From the NCBI GenBank assembly GCA_947487055.1, contig CANKVN010000014.1, positions 1-36,290 of the forward strand: a stretch of 36,290 bases of DNA, written 5' to 3'. The position numbers and the translations under genes are program-made. The stretch comes from Flavobacteriales bacterium (lineage in GTDB: Bacteria > Bacteroidota > Bacteroidia > NS11-12g > UBA955). The notes below the pieces were generated by a model. That model had not been told where the DNA came from. It searched no databases and worked only from the letters and a program-made list of their open reading frames with translations. Shown here piece by piece: positions 28,434 to 36,290 of this stretch (positions are counted from its first letter, which is position 1; each line of letters starts with the position of its first letter).

Positions 28434-29249
28434 ATGTATCATTTTTCACAGAATTGCAGAAAGTGTGTTAATTTGTATGTTGTGAGGTGTGGTTTTCTTT
28501 TGATGTTGAGTGTGTTGGCCCTGTCCTGCGGGGTTAAAAATTTGCATTACAAAGCACTTTGGCCATTGAACACGGCTGCAGATATTCGTCCCGACAGCAC
28601 CATGTCCCGCTTTCTGAAACCCTACAGGGATACACTTCTGCAGTTTACCACCACCGTTGTCGGCAAAACAGATACGGGATATTTTCCCGAACGGCCTTCC
28701 GGAAACCTGGGAAATTTGTGTGCAGATTTGACATTTGCTTATGCCGATTCACTCCTTAAAAAACGGATAGGCCTTCCGCTGGATGCGGCTGTACTTAACC
28801 TTGGCGGCCTCAGAACTGCGTTGCCATCCGGGTCCATAACCGTTGGAAACCTCTACGAGGTGATGCCTTTTGAAAATACCGAAGTTCTCTTAAAAATTAG
28901 CGGCGGCGCCATGGATAGTTTGCTCAGGCATATCGTTAAGCGTGGAGGTGAGCCTGTTTCAGGATTAAAAATCGAGGTAAATGAAAAGCAGGAATTTATC
29001 GCCTGGATAGGAAATAACCGTTTTGACAGCCGCCGTGATTACTGGATAGCTACCTCGGATTACCTGATGAATGGTGGTGATGGTTACAACATGTTTAGGG
29101 GAGCGTTGGAAATGATCGCTACAGAAAAAACAATGCGTGGTATTTTTACGGAGGGTATTCGTGCTGAAACTGCAAAATATGGGATAGTTCGGAAAAGAAC
29201 AGAAAGGAGGATTGTATATGCCAACGAGGCGGCAATTCCTAAGAAATAG
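28434..29249 (+). CDS. 5'-nucleotidase C-terminal-domain lipoprotein (stand-alone)
   Basis: Lipobox MLSVLALSCG; NLGGLRTALPSGSITVGNLYEVMPFENTEVLLKISGG; SDYLMNGGDGYNMF typical of the 5_nucleotid_C domain. Confidence 0.88.
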   Translation: MYHFSQNCRKCVNLYVVRCGFLLMLSVLALSCGVKNLHYKALWPLNTAADIRPDSTMSRFLKPYRDTLLQFTTTVVGKTDTGYFPERPSGNLGNLCADLTFAYADSLLKKRIGLPLDAAVLNLGGLRTALPSGSITVGNLYEVMPFENTEVLLKISGGAMDSLLRHIVKRGGEPVSGLKIEVNEKQEFIAWIGNNRFDSRRDYWIATSDYLMNGGDGYNMFRGALEMIATEKTMRGIFTEGIRAETAKYGIVRKRTERRIVYANEAAIPKK

Positions 29250-30084
29250 CGCATGGCTGGCAGGCGGCTTGCTGCTTACCCCGGAGGCACTAATGGCTAA
29301 TGACAAAACATCATCCCTGATGATTTTGCATACCAATGATTTTCACAGCCGGCTGGATCCATTTCCGGATAACCATCCCAAATATCCGGGTCAGGGCGGC
29401 ATTGCAAAGCTGAAAACCTTGATGGACGAAGTTCGCAGCCAAAACGACTATTGTCTGCTGCTGGACAGCGGGGATGTGTTTCAGGGTACACCCTATTTCA
29501 ACAGGTTTGGCGGTGTGCCGGAGTTTACCTGGATGAACATGGCCGGCTATGAAGCGTCTACCCTGGGCAACCACGATTTCGATATGGGAATGGAGCACCT
29601 TGCAGCGTTGATTCAAAACCACGCCAAATTTCCGTTCCTTAACTGCAACTATAATGTAGAGGCTACACCGTTGAAGGATCTCATCAAAAAACGGCTGGTG
29701 GTGCGCAAGGGGAAACTCAAGATTGGCATCACCGGAGTAGGGGTAAACCCCGAGGGCTTGATTCCCCAACATTTGTGCAAAGGCCTTTTGTACCAGGATC
29801 CTGTGGCGAAGGTGCAGGAGCAGGCTGACATCCTGCGCAAGCGCGAAGGCTGTGATGTGGTGATTGTGCTGTCGCACCTGGGGCATGAGTATCCCAGCAA
29901 CCAAATCAGTGATGTGAAACTGGCAGCAGCAACGCACGGAATCAACGTCATTTTGGGGGCACACACGCATACCTTTCTGGAGGCACCACTGGGTTTAACC
30001 AATAAAATGGGAGAGACCGTGCTTGTGAATCAGGCGGGCTGGGCTGGATTGAGGCTGGGCCGCATTCAGCTGGATTTTAAATAG
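29212..30084 (+). CDS. 5'-nucleotidase-type metallophosphoesterase catalytic domain with Tat-like signal
   Basis: TRRQFLRNSAWLAGGLLL twin-Arg signal; ILHTNDFHSRL, LLLDSGDVFQGTPYF, STLGNHDFDMG, VIVLSHLGHEY, VILGAHTHTF. Confidence 0.92.
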   Translation: MYMPTRRQFLRNSAWLAGGLLLTPEALMANDKTSSLMILHTNDFHSRLDPFPDNHPKYPGQGGIAKLKTLMDEVRSQNDYCLLLDSGDVFQGTPYFNRFGGVPEFTWMNMAGYEASTLGNHDFDMGMEHLAALIQNHAKFPFLNCNYNVEATPLKDLIKKRLVVRKGKLKIGITGVGVNPEGLIPQHLCKGLLYQDPVAKVQEQADILRKREGCDVVIVLSHLGHEYPSNQISDVKLAAATHGINVILGAHTHTFLEAPLGLTNKMGETVLVNQAGWAGLRLGRIQLDFK

Positions 30085-30087
30085 ACA

Positions 30088-32799
30088 TTAGGCAAAAGCG
30101 CGGGCAATGATATCCGCCTGCTCTTTGTCGTGCACTTTTTTGTAGCCGGTAGCCGGGCTGGCGCTGTTGCCCCTTCCCACGTATTTCAAGGCCACAGGCC
30201 AATCGTAGCGCATCAGGTGGAACCAGTAACCCTGATTTCTGGGTTCTTCCTGTACCCAGCAAAATTCTGCACCTTCGTATTGCTTGAAAATTTCTTCCAG
30301 TTTCCACTCAGGCAATGGATATAATTGTTCAATGCGGATAATCGCTACATCCTTGTTTTCCTGTGCGTTTCTTGCCTGCAGCAAATCATAATAGATTTTG
30401 CCTGCGCAGAACAGCACTTTTCTTGCCTTTTTGATGGGTTCGTGGTCCGGAATTAAATCCTGAAATGAACCTTCGAAATCTTCCAGTTTGCTTACGCACA
30501 ATGGATGTCTGAGCAAGCTCTTGGGGCTCATCATGATTAATGGTACCTGAAAATCGCGGTTTAGCTGGCGGCGCAAGGCATGAAACAGGTTGGCAGGCGT
30601 GCTTGGGTAAATAACCTGCATGTTGCCGCCTGCACAAAGTTGCAGGTAACGCTCGGGGCGCGCACTGCTGTGTTCTGGTCCCTGGCCTTCATAACCGTGG
30701 GGAAGCAGCAGGGTTAATCCGCTGAATTTGCCCCATTTGGTTTCGGCACTGGCAATGAACTGGTCAATCATGATTTGGGCACCGTTGGCAAAATCTCCAA
30801 ACTGGGCTTCCCAGATCGTCAGGCCTTCAGGCATTGCGGTACTGTAGCCATATTCAAACCCAAGGGCTGCATATTCGCTCAGCAAGCTGTTGTATACATT
30901 GAAGCTTCCCTGTTTTTCTGAAATATGCTGCAAGGGAATAAACTCCTGCTCGCTGTCTTCTTTTTTCACCACGGCATGCCTGTGGCTAAAGGTTCCGCGT
31001 TCCACATCCTGGCCGGCAAGGCGCACGGGATGTCCTGCTTCCACAAGACTTGCGTAGGCAAGCAATTCACCCATGGCCCAGTCGAGGGTTTCGTTTTGCA
31101 GCATCTTTTTGCGGTCTGCAAAAAGGTTTTGCACCTTGCGAATGGGGAGGTTGTCTTCTGGAATGCTGGTGATTTTTTCACCCAGGGCGAGCAATTTATC
31201 CTTGCTGATGCCAGTATTAACCTCCTTGCTGAAATCCTTTTCAGTAGGGTGTCGGAATCCATCCCAGCGGTCCTTGGTGGTTTTTTTGGCTGGTTTGTGG
31301 TCGCCTTTGGCTTCCTCGAATTTTTCCTGAAGGAGTTGTTTGAACTGCTGTTCCATTTCCGCTGCCAAAACAGCATCAATTTCGCCGCGCTCCATCAGTT
31401 TTTGTTTGTAAATCTCCCTCGGGTTGGGGTGTTTGTCAATAATCTTGTACATGATGGGCTGCGTAAAGCGCGGCTCATCACCCTCGTTGTGTCCGTATTT
31501 GCGGTAGCCCAGCAGGTCAATGAAAATATCGCTGTTGAACTCCAGGCGGTAAGCCATGGCCAGTTTCACGGCATGCACAACAGCTTCCACATCGTCGCCA
31601 TTTACATGCAACACGGGGCAAAGGGTTACTTTGGCCACATCGGTGCAATAGGTGCTGGTGCGTGAATCCATGTAATTGGTGGTAAAGCCAATTTGGTTAT
31701 TGGTAACAATGTGAATGCTGCCACCCACATAGTATGCTTCCAATCCGCTCATCTGCACCACTTCATACACAATTCCCTGGCCTGCTACGGCTGCGTCGCC
31801 ATGGATGAGTATCGGGCAAATTTTATGGACTTCGTTGTTGTATTTGGTATCAAGTTTGGCGCGTGCAAGTCCCTTCACAACAGGGTTAACCGCTTCCAGA
31901 TGGCTGGGGTTGTCTGCCAAACGCAGGTGCACGGTTTTCCCGCTTGCTGTTTCAATGTCTGTGCTGTAGCCGAGGTGGTATTTTACGTCGCCCTCGAAAT
32001 CTTCATCGGCTTCGTTTTGAAATACCTTGCCTTCAAATTCGCTGAAAATATCGCTGTATTGTTTGTTGAATACGTTGGCCAGTACATTCAGGCGTCCGCG
32101 GTGGGCCATGCCCATCACAAATTCCTCAACACCCAATCCCGCTCCATATTGAATCACTGCGTCCAGTGCGGGGATTAAACATTCCAAACCTTCTACGGAA
32201 AATCGTTTCTGACCGATGTACTTGGTGTGGATGAAATTTTCGAATACCGAAGCCTGGTTGAGTTTTTTAAGGAAATGCCTTTTTTCGTCTACGGTTAAAT
32301 CGGGAACGTTGCGTGTTTTTTCGAAACGATCCTGCAACCAGCCCCTCCTGCGGGGATCGCGGATGTAGGTGAATTCGCAACCGATGCTTTGGCAATAGGT
32401 TTGTTCCAGCAACGCGATGATGTCTTTAAGTTTGGCTTGTCCCAAACCCACTTCCACGCCTGCGTTGAATTGCTTTTCCAGGTCTGTGGCGCTTAGCCCG
32501 AAGTTTTCAATATCCAGTGTGGGCGTGTATTTGCGACGCTCACGAAGGGGGTTGGTGCTGGCAAATAGATGGCCGCGCTGCCTGTAGGCGTTAATCAGGT
32601 TTAGTACCTGAATTTCCTTAAGTGCATCTTCGCTAACCGGGCCTCCGGTTTCTGCCTTTTCTGCGCCCAGGTCGAAGCCTTCGAAGAATTTTCTCCAGCC
32701 AAAATCCACGCTTTCTTTGTCTGCGCGGTATTGTTCATACAATTGGTCTAAGGCTGCGGGGTCGGCATTCAACAGATACGATTCGTCAGGCTGGCTCAT
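30088..32799 (-). CDS. sucA: 2-oxoglutarate dehydrogenase E1 component
   Basis: SYLLNADPAALDQLYEQYRADKESVDFGWRKFFEGF; GMAHRGRLNVLANVF; LPHGYEGQGPEHSSARPERYLQL; full-length 903 aa. Confidence 0.97.
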   Translation of the reverse strand: MSQPDESYLLNADPAALDQLYEQYRADKESVDFGWRKFFEGFDLGAEKAETGGPVSEDALKEIQVLNLINAYRQRGHLFASTNPLRERRKYTPTLDIENFGLSATDLEKQFNAGVEVGLGQAKLKDIIALLEQTYCQSIGCEFTYIRDPRRRGWLQDRFEKTRNVPDLTVDEKRHFLKKLNQASVFENFIHTKYIGQKRFSVEGLECLIPALDAVIQYGAGLGVEEFVMGMAHRGRLNVLANVFNKQYSDIFSEFEGKVFQNEADEDFEGDVKYHLGYSTDIETASGKTVHLRLADNPSHLEAVNPVVKGLARAKLDTKYNNEVHKICPILIHGDAAVAGQGIVYEVVQMSGLEAYYVGGSIHIVTNNQIGFTTNYMDSRTSTYCTDVAKVTLCPVLHVNGDDVEAVVHAVKLAMAYRLEFNSDIFIDLLGYRKYGHNEGDEPRFTQPIMYKIIDKHPNPREIYKQKLMERGEIDAVLAAEMEQQFKQLLQEKFEEAKGDHKPAKKTTKDRWDGFRHPTEKDFSKEVNTGISKDKLLALGEKITSIPEDNLPIRKVQNLFADRKKMLQNETLDWAMGELLAYASLVEAGHPVRLAGQDVERGTFSHRHAVVKKEDSEQEFIPLQHISEKQGSFNVYNSLLSEYAALGFEYGYSTAMPEGLTIWEAQFGDFANGAQIMIDQFIASAETKWGKFSGLTLLLPHGYEGQGPEHSSARPERYLQLCAGGNMQVIYPSTPANLFHALRRQLNRDFQVPLIMMSPKSLLRHPLCVSKLEDFEGSFQDLIPDHEPIKKARKVLFCAGKIYYDLLQARNAQENKDVAIIRIEQLYPLPEWKLEEIFKQYEGAEFCWVQEEPRNQGYWFHLMRYDWPVALKYVGRGNSASPATGYKKVHDKEQADIIARAFA

Positions 32800-32815
32800 G
32801 GTGCTAAATTAACTG

Positions 32816-32823
32816 CAAAATTA
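32816..32823 (-). promoter_or_regulatory. Putative -7 promoter element TAATTTTG upstream of sucA
   Basis: Exact TAnnTTTG match 16 nt upstream of the ATG, with TTG 18 nt further upstream. Confidence 0.5.
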
Positions 32824-32853
32824 AGCACTGCAACCCACTTTCAATACAAGAAT

Positions 32854-33639
32854 TTACAGGGGCTTTTTCAACCAGCGTTTTAGCTGATTGTAGGGGATGT
32901 TGATCTCCACAGGGCCGTCGGCATAGGAGGCAACTTCATAGCGGTTGAACAAGAAAAAAATGCCGGTTTCATCAAACCCGAAATTATTGGTTAGGTGAAA
33001 CTTATCGTTTTGAAACCAGTATCCGGCTTCAGACAGTGATGCTCCGGGCAGCAGGTTCTTTTCTTTTCGGAAAGTGCTTTCTGCCATTCGCAGCAGCGGC
33101 ATGGTGTCGGTAAACAAATCCTGCCACTTGTCAACCGGTGTTGCCGCAGGAAGGGCATATACCTTGTAGGTAATTCCTCCGTTGGGATGGGCGCCGCCGT
33201 AGTAACCATCCAGGCTGTGGCTTACGGTAATGGTATTTCCTGTTTGCTCAAACCCAAAGTAGGATTCCTCATACCAGTTCAGGTTATACGAAAAATCCAG
33301 GGGGCTGCTGTCCTCCGCAACAAACTGGCTTTGCCATTCAGAGGCCCAGTCATTGAATCCTTCGTTGAGTGCGTTTCTTAGCTCATCTTCGGTATTTATT
33401 TCGGTGGACAAAAGGTCCAAATACATTTGTCTGTTTAGCCGCCCGGCAGTTTCCTCAGGTCCGGTAAACCAAAGGTAATGAAAGTAGCTGCTGCAGTTGA
33501 CCGTGTCGGTGGAGCCGTCTTCCAGTGACACAATGCGTTCTTCCTTAAAGGTTAAAGAATCCCGTTTACTGGTGAGTGGCTGTGCAAATATTGCCCTGCC
33601 TGAAGCAAGCAATAGGAGTGCAAAAAGCAGCTTTTTCAT
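32854..33639 (-). CDS. DUF3298/DUF4163-like secreted protein
   Basis: Signal peptide; YYGGAHPNGGITYKVYALPAATPVDKWQDLFTD...AESTFRKEKN; paralogous to the upstream gene. Confidence 0.7.
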   Translation of the reverse strand: MKKLLFALLLLASGRAIFAQPLTSKRDSLTFKEERIVSLEDGSTDTVNCSSYFHYLWFTGPEETAGRLNRQMYLDLLSTEINTEDELRNALNEGFNDWASEWQSQFVAEDSSPLDFSYNLNWYEESYFGFEQTGNTITVSHSLDGYYGGAHPNGGITYKVYALPAATPVDKWQDLFTDTMPLLRMAESTFRKEKNLLPGASLSEAGYWFQNDKFHLTNNFGFDETGIFFLFNRYEVASYADGPVEINIPYNQLKRWLKKPL

Positions 33640-34457
33640 CAGGGCTGGTTCGGTTTTGACAATAATTTACCGAGGGTTGTATATTCCAGCAGCAATTCTG
33701 TTTCACCGGAGGCAGGAGGGGCAATTTCATAAACATTGTAAAAAAACACAATGCCTTTTTCGGTGTATGCAAAATTGTCGGGTAGGTAGAATTTACCATT
33801 CCAAAACCAACTTTTGCTGGTGGGCTCGGCTTCGGGAATGTTTTTCGATTTTCTAAAAGTTTCTTCGGCTATTTTCAAAACCGCACTGGTGTCCTTAAAC
33901 AGGCTTTTCCAGCTTTCAACGGGCGTTCCTTTTTTTGCATCCAGCAAGGTGTAAACGGTAACCCTGAAACCATGTGCACCACCGGTGAAATAGTATGCCT
34001 GATCCTTAATGGACACGTAGTTTTTATTGGCATGTATCAGGGCGAAACGCTGTTCTTTGGTGTAATTAAAGGTCCATGCAGATTCGGGATCGCTGTTTAA
34101 ACGTTCCCATTCTTCGCGAAATTCTTTGGCGTCCTGTTCAATCCGTTTTTCCAGCGGCAAATCCTGGTGGGCGGTGTCGGTGGTGATGGCATTGTCCATA
34201 AGCTGGTTGAGGCCTTCGGCCAGTTTTTTGGCCTTGCCTTTTCCCTGGTAAATTTGAAAGGCCACATCATACGTGCACATCGCGCTGTCTGCGGTACCTT
34301 CTGTTTTCATGCGCCATTTATCCTGCAGGTGAAATTCTTTAATGGTAAGGCCCTTAATCCGGATTTCCTTTTGGGCAAACAGCCCGCTACTGAATAGGAT
34401 GAACCCGGTTAGCAAACATATTTTGCTGTTTTTTATGATATTTAACCTGCCAATCAT
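33639..34457 (-). CDS. DUF3298/DUF4163-like secreted protein (paralog)
   Basis: YYFTGGAHGFRVTVYTLLDAKKGTPVESWKSLFKDTSAVLKIAEETFRKSKN; start at 34457 gives an ATGA overlap with cdsA. Confidence 0.7.
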   Translation of the reverse strand: MIGRLNIIKNSKICLLTGFILFSSGLFAQKEIRIKGLTIKEFHLQDKWRMKTEGTADSAMCTYDVAFQIYQGKGKAKKLAEGLNQLMDNAITTDTAHQDLPLEKRIEQDAKEFREEWERLNSDPESAWTFNYTKEQRFALIHANKNYVSIKDQAYYFTGGAHGFRVTVYTLLDAKKGTPVESWKSLFKDTSAVLKIAEETFRKSKNIPEAEPTSKSWFWNGKFYLPDNFAYTEKGIVFFYNVYEIAPPASGETELLLEYTTLGKLLSKPNQP

Positions 34458-35284
34458 TTGAAAAGACTCCACGAATAAACAACAACGGACACAAACAAAA
34501 AAGCATCGAAGCGATCCAGTGCTCCTCCGTGCCCAGGAATAAACCTGCCACTGTCTTTGATGTCTGCTTGTCTTTTTAGGGCGCTTTCAAAGAGGTCTCC
34601 TGCAGTTCCTGCTACACTCACCATTGCGCCAAGCACAGCACCTTGCCATATTCCATAATTCCAGAAATTGCCCAGAACCGCTGCAATCACTGCGGTTAAA
34701 ACTGTTCCGCCAATAAACCCTTCAATGGTTTTTTTTGGGCTTAAGGCTTCGTATAATTTTATTTTGCCAAACGCCCGTCCGGTAAGGTAGGCGAAGGTGT
34801 CGCTGCTCCATGTGAGGATAAAAACCAGCATAGGGAGCTGCCAATTGTAGGGATGACCTGCCTTGTAGCCGCTGATGTGCAGAAACAGGAGGGAAGGGAC
34901 GGAGATATAAACCAATGCAAATACCATTGTGCCGGTTTCTTCAAACAAGGTTATACCCTTGCGAAACAGCTGTATGGCGAAATAAACCACCAGCAGCAAC
35001 ATGGTTTGTCCGATCATGGGCATGGTGAAGTAATCCTGTCCGTGAACAAGTCCCAACGCTTCCGGAATTCCCCGATGGATGAGTAATATCAGGGTGTTGA
35101 GCACCCAGCCAAAGGTGAGGTTGAAGGCAGAGTCAATCTTTTTTAGCGCCAGCAATTCTTTTATGCAAAAAGTACTGATTACCCAAACCAGCGCCCACTG
35201 TGCCATAAAGCCCTGCATGAGTGCCAAAATTACCACCGTCGCATAAATGGTGCCCCAAATGGTTCTTACCCAAAAATTACTCAT
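34454..35284 (-). CDS. cdsA: Phosphatidate cytidylyltransferase
   Basis: Multi-TM protein with C-terminal SPKKTIEGFIGGTVLTAV...GDLFESALKRQADIKDSGRFIPGHGGALDRFDAF. Confidence 0.96.
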   Translation of the reverse strand: MSNFWVRTIWGTIYATVVILALMQGFMAQWALVWVISTFCIKELLALKKIDSAFNLTFGWVLNTLILLIHRGIPEALGLVHGQDYFTMPMIGQTMLLLVVYFAIQLFRKGITLFEETGTMVFALVYISVPSLLFLHISGYKAGHPYNWQLPMLVFILTWSSDTFAYLTGRAFGKIKLYEALSPKKTIEGFIGGTVLTAVIAAVLGNFWNYGIWQGAVLGAMVSVAGTAGDLFESALKRQADIKDSGRFIPGHGGALDRFDAFLFVSVVVYSWSLFK

Positions 35285-36222
35285 GCTTGTTTGTTTTTTA
35301 TTTGTCGGTGAAACCAGATCATGGAATAAACGAAAGGAACCAGTGCCAGCAGCGCAACAACGGGTCCCGGATGCAGCTGGTTGTATGCATCACTTACACC
35401 GGTAAGCCTGAAATTTGCCTGGCTGAAATAATGAAGCACTACTGCCGTGGCGTTGAATAAAAAGTGGGCAACCATGCCGTAAATAGTATTGCCTGAAGCT
35501 GCGCGAAGCCATCCAAATGCAAGGCCCGCCATGAATATTCCCGGCAGTTCGTAGAAACTGAAATGCAGTACTGAAAACACCAGTGCCTGCAACACAATTG
35601 ACCGCACAATGCGCCCTGTGGTGGAGTTGAATATGTTTTGCAGGATGCCCCTAAACAGCAATTCTTCAATGACGGCGGGCAAAACAGCCACCAAAAAAAG
35701 GCAAATCCAAAGTTCGTTCAGTTCCTGCATGTCCAGCAGGGTATTGGCCATTTCCTGCCTGCTGCTGTCCAGGCGCTGTGCATAATATTGCAAAGCCTGG
35801 GGCCATTGAATGCTGCGCATAAATCCATCAATCCAGTTCACCAGCACAAAGGAGCTGCCTGCACTCACCAGTCCCATGGCCAAAAAGCGGGGTTGAAAGG
35901 GTTTGTTTAAACCGCCTTCTCGGATGAGGGAAGTGCGGTTAACCACCGTGAACATCCAGGCTGGTATAAGCATGGCGCCCACAAAGGAAATAAAATGGTA
36001 AACCCTGCTGATGTTGATGGCCAGGGCCGTGCCGTCGGGATTGCCCAGGAGGTTGCGGGTTTCGGCAAACGAAACACCGTAGATTCCCCCTGCCGCAAAA
36101 GCCGCTATGACAGAAAAAATAAGGTTGAACAGGAAAATGAAAATCAGGACAAACATCAAGCCCCAGTTGTTGTGAAAACTGGGCTTGCTGCCTTTGTACG
36201 ATTCGGTTAGGTCTTCGCTCAT
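35281..36222 (-). CDS. CPBP-family intramembrane metalloprotease
   Basis: AVIEELLFRGILQNIF (EExxxR), FSVLHFSF and MVAHFLFNATAVVLHY motifs in a multi-TM protein. Confidence 0.88.
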   Translation of the reverse strand: MSEDLTESYKGSKPSFHNNWGLMFVLIFIFLFNLIFSVIAAFAAGGIYGVSFAETRNLLGNPDGTALAINISRVYHFISFVGAMLIPAWMFTVVNRTSLIREGGLNKPFQPRFLAMGLVSAGSSFVLVNWIDGFMRSIQWPQALQYYAQRLDSSRQEMANTLLDMQELNELWICLFLVAVLPAVIEELLFRGILQNIFNSTTGRIVRSIVLQALVFSVLHFSFYELPGIFMAGLAFGWLRAASGNTIYGMVAHFLFNATAVVLHYFSQANFRLTGVSDAYNQLHPGPVVALLALVPFVYSMIWFHRQIKNKQA

Positions 36223-36232
36223 TTGCTTACTG

Positions 36233-36240
36233 CAAACCTA
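36233..36240 (-). promoter_or_regulatory. Putative -7 promoter element TAGGTTTG
   Basis: Exact TAnnTTTG match 10 nt before the ATG at 36222, heading the CPBP-cdsA-DUF3298-DUF3298 gene string. Confidence 0.45.
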
Positions 36241-36290
36241 CGTTTTTTTATGCATGGAAAGTTCAATCGGATTACTGCGTAATTTTGCAG

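Noticed and set aside
30925-31665. 246-aa plus-strand ORF antisense to sucA
   Set aside because: Lies wholly inside a confident sucA CDS; His/Phe-rich translation typical of antisense frames.

Overview
This 36.3 kb window is a Bacteroidota-type chromosomal segment, judged from T9SS C-terminal sorting domains, TAnnTTTG promoter elements and DUF4783 next to nadC. It is mostly housekeeping genes: rlmB, asd, PDH E2, thyA, rluD, rlmD, nadC, sucA, cdsA and a CPBP protease. Embedded in these are several accessory or regulated loci. (1) Two tandem paralogous autotransporter-type beta-strand-repeat proteins carry T9SS tails. One is broken by a single-base frameshift, and both are preceded by the same dyad-symmetric motif, GTGTTANNTTTACACT. 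(2) A TonB-dependent receptor is preceded by a clear TPP (THI-box) riboswitch, with a hairpin abutting its start codon and a downstream copy of an aptamer strand. (3) A putative extracellular nucleic-acid scavenging locus comprises a lamin-tail T9SS protein, a TonB-dependent receptor and a T9SS endonuclease I in a tightly packed operon. It is divergent from a 5'-nucleotidase split into separate C-domain lipoprotein and Tat-signal catalytic genes. (4) Smaller items include a diverged ~110-bp intergenic tandem repeat, a highly structured intergenic region after rlmD, a degenerate arginase-fold protein, a degenerate TrpF-like protein, and a pattern of TAnnTTTG boxes lying 4-16 nt from start codons. 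I saw no rRNA, tRNA, CRISPR array or transposase. All product calls come from reading motifs in the translations. No database search was run.
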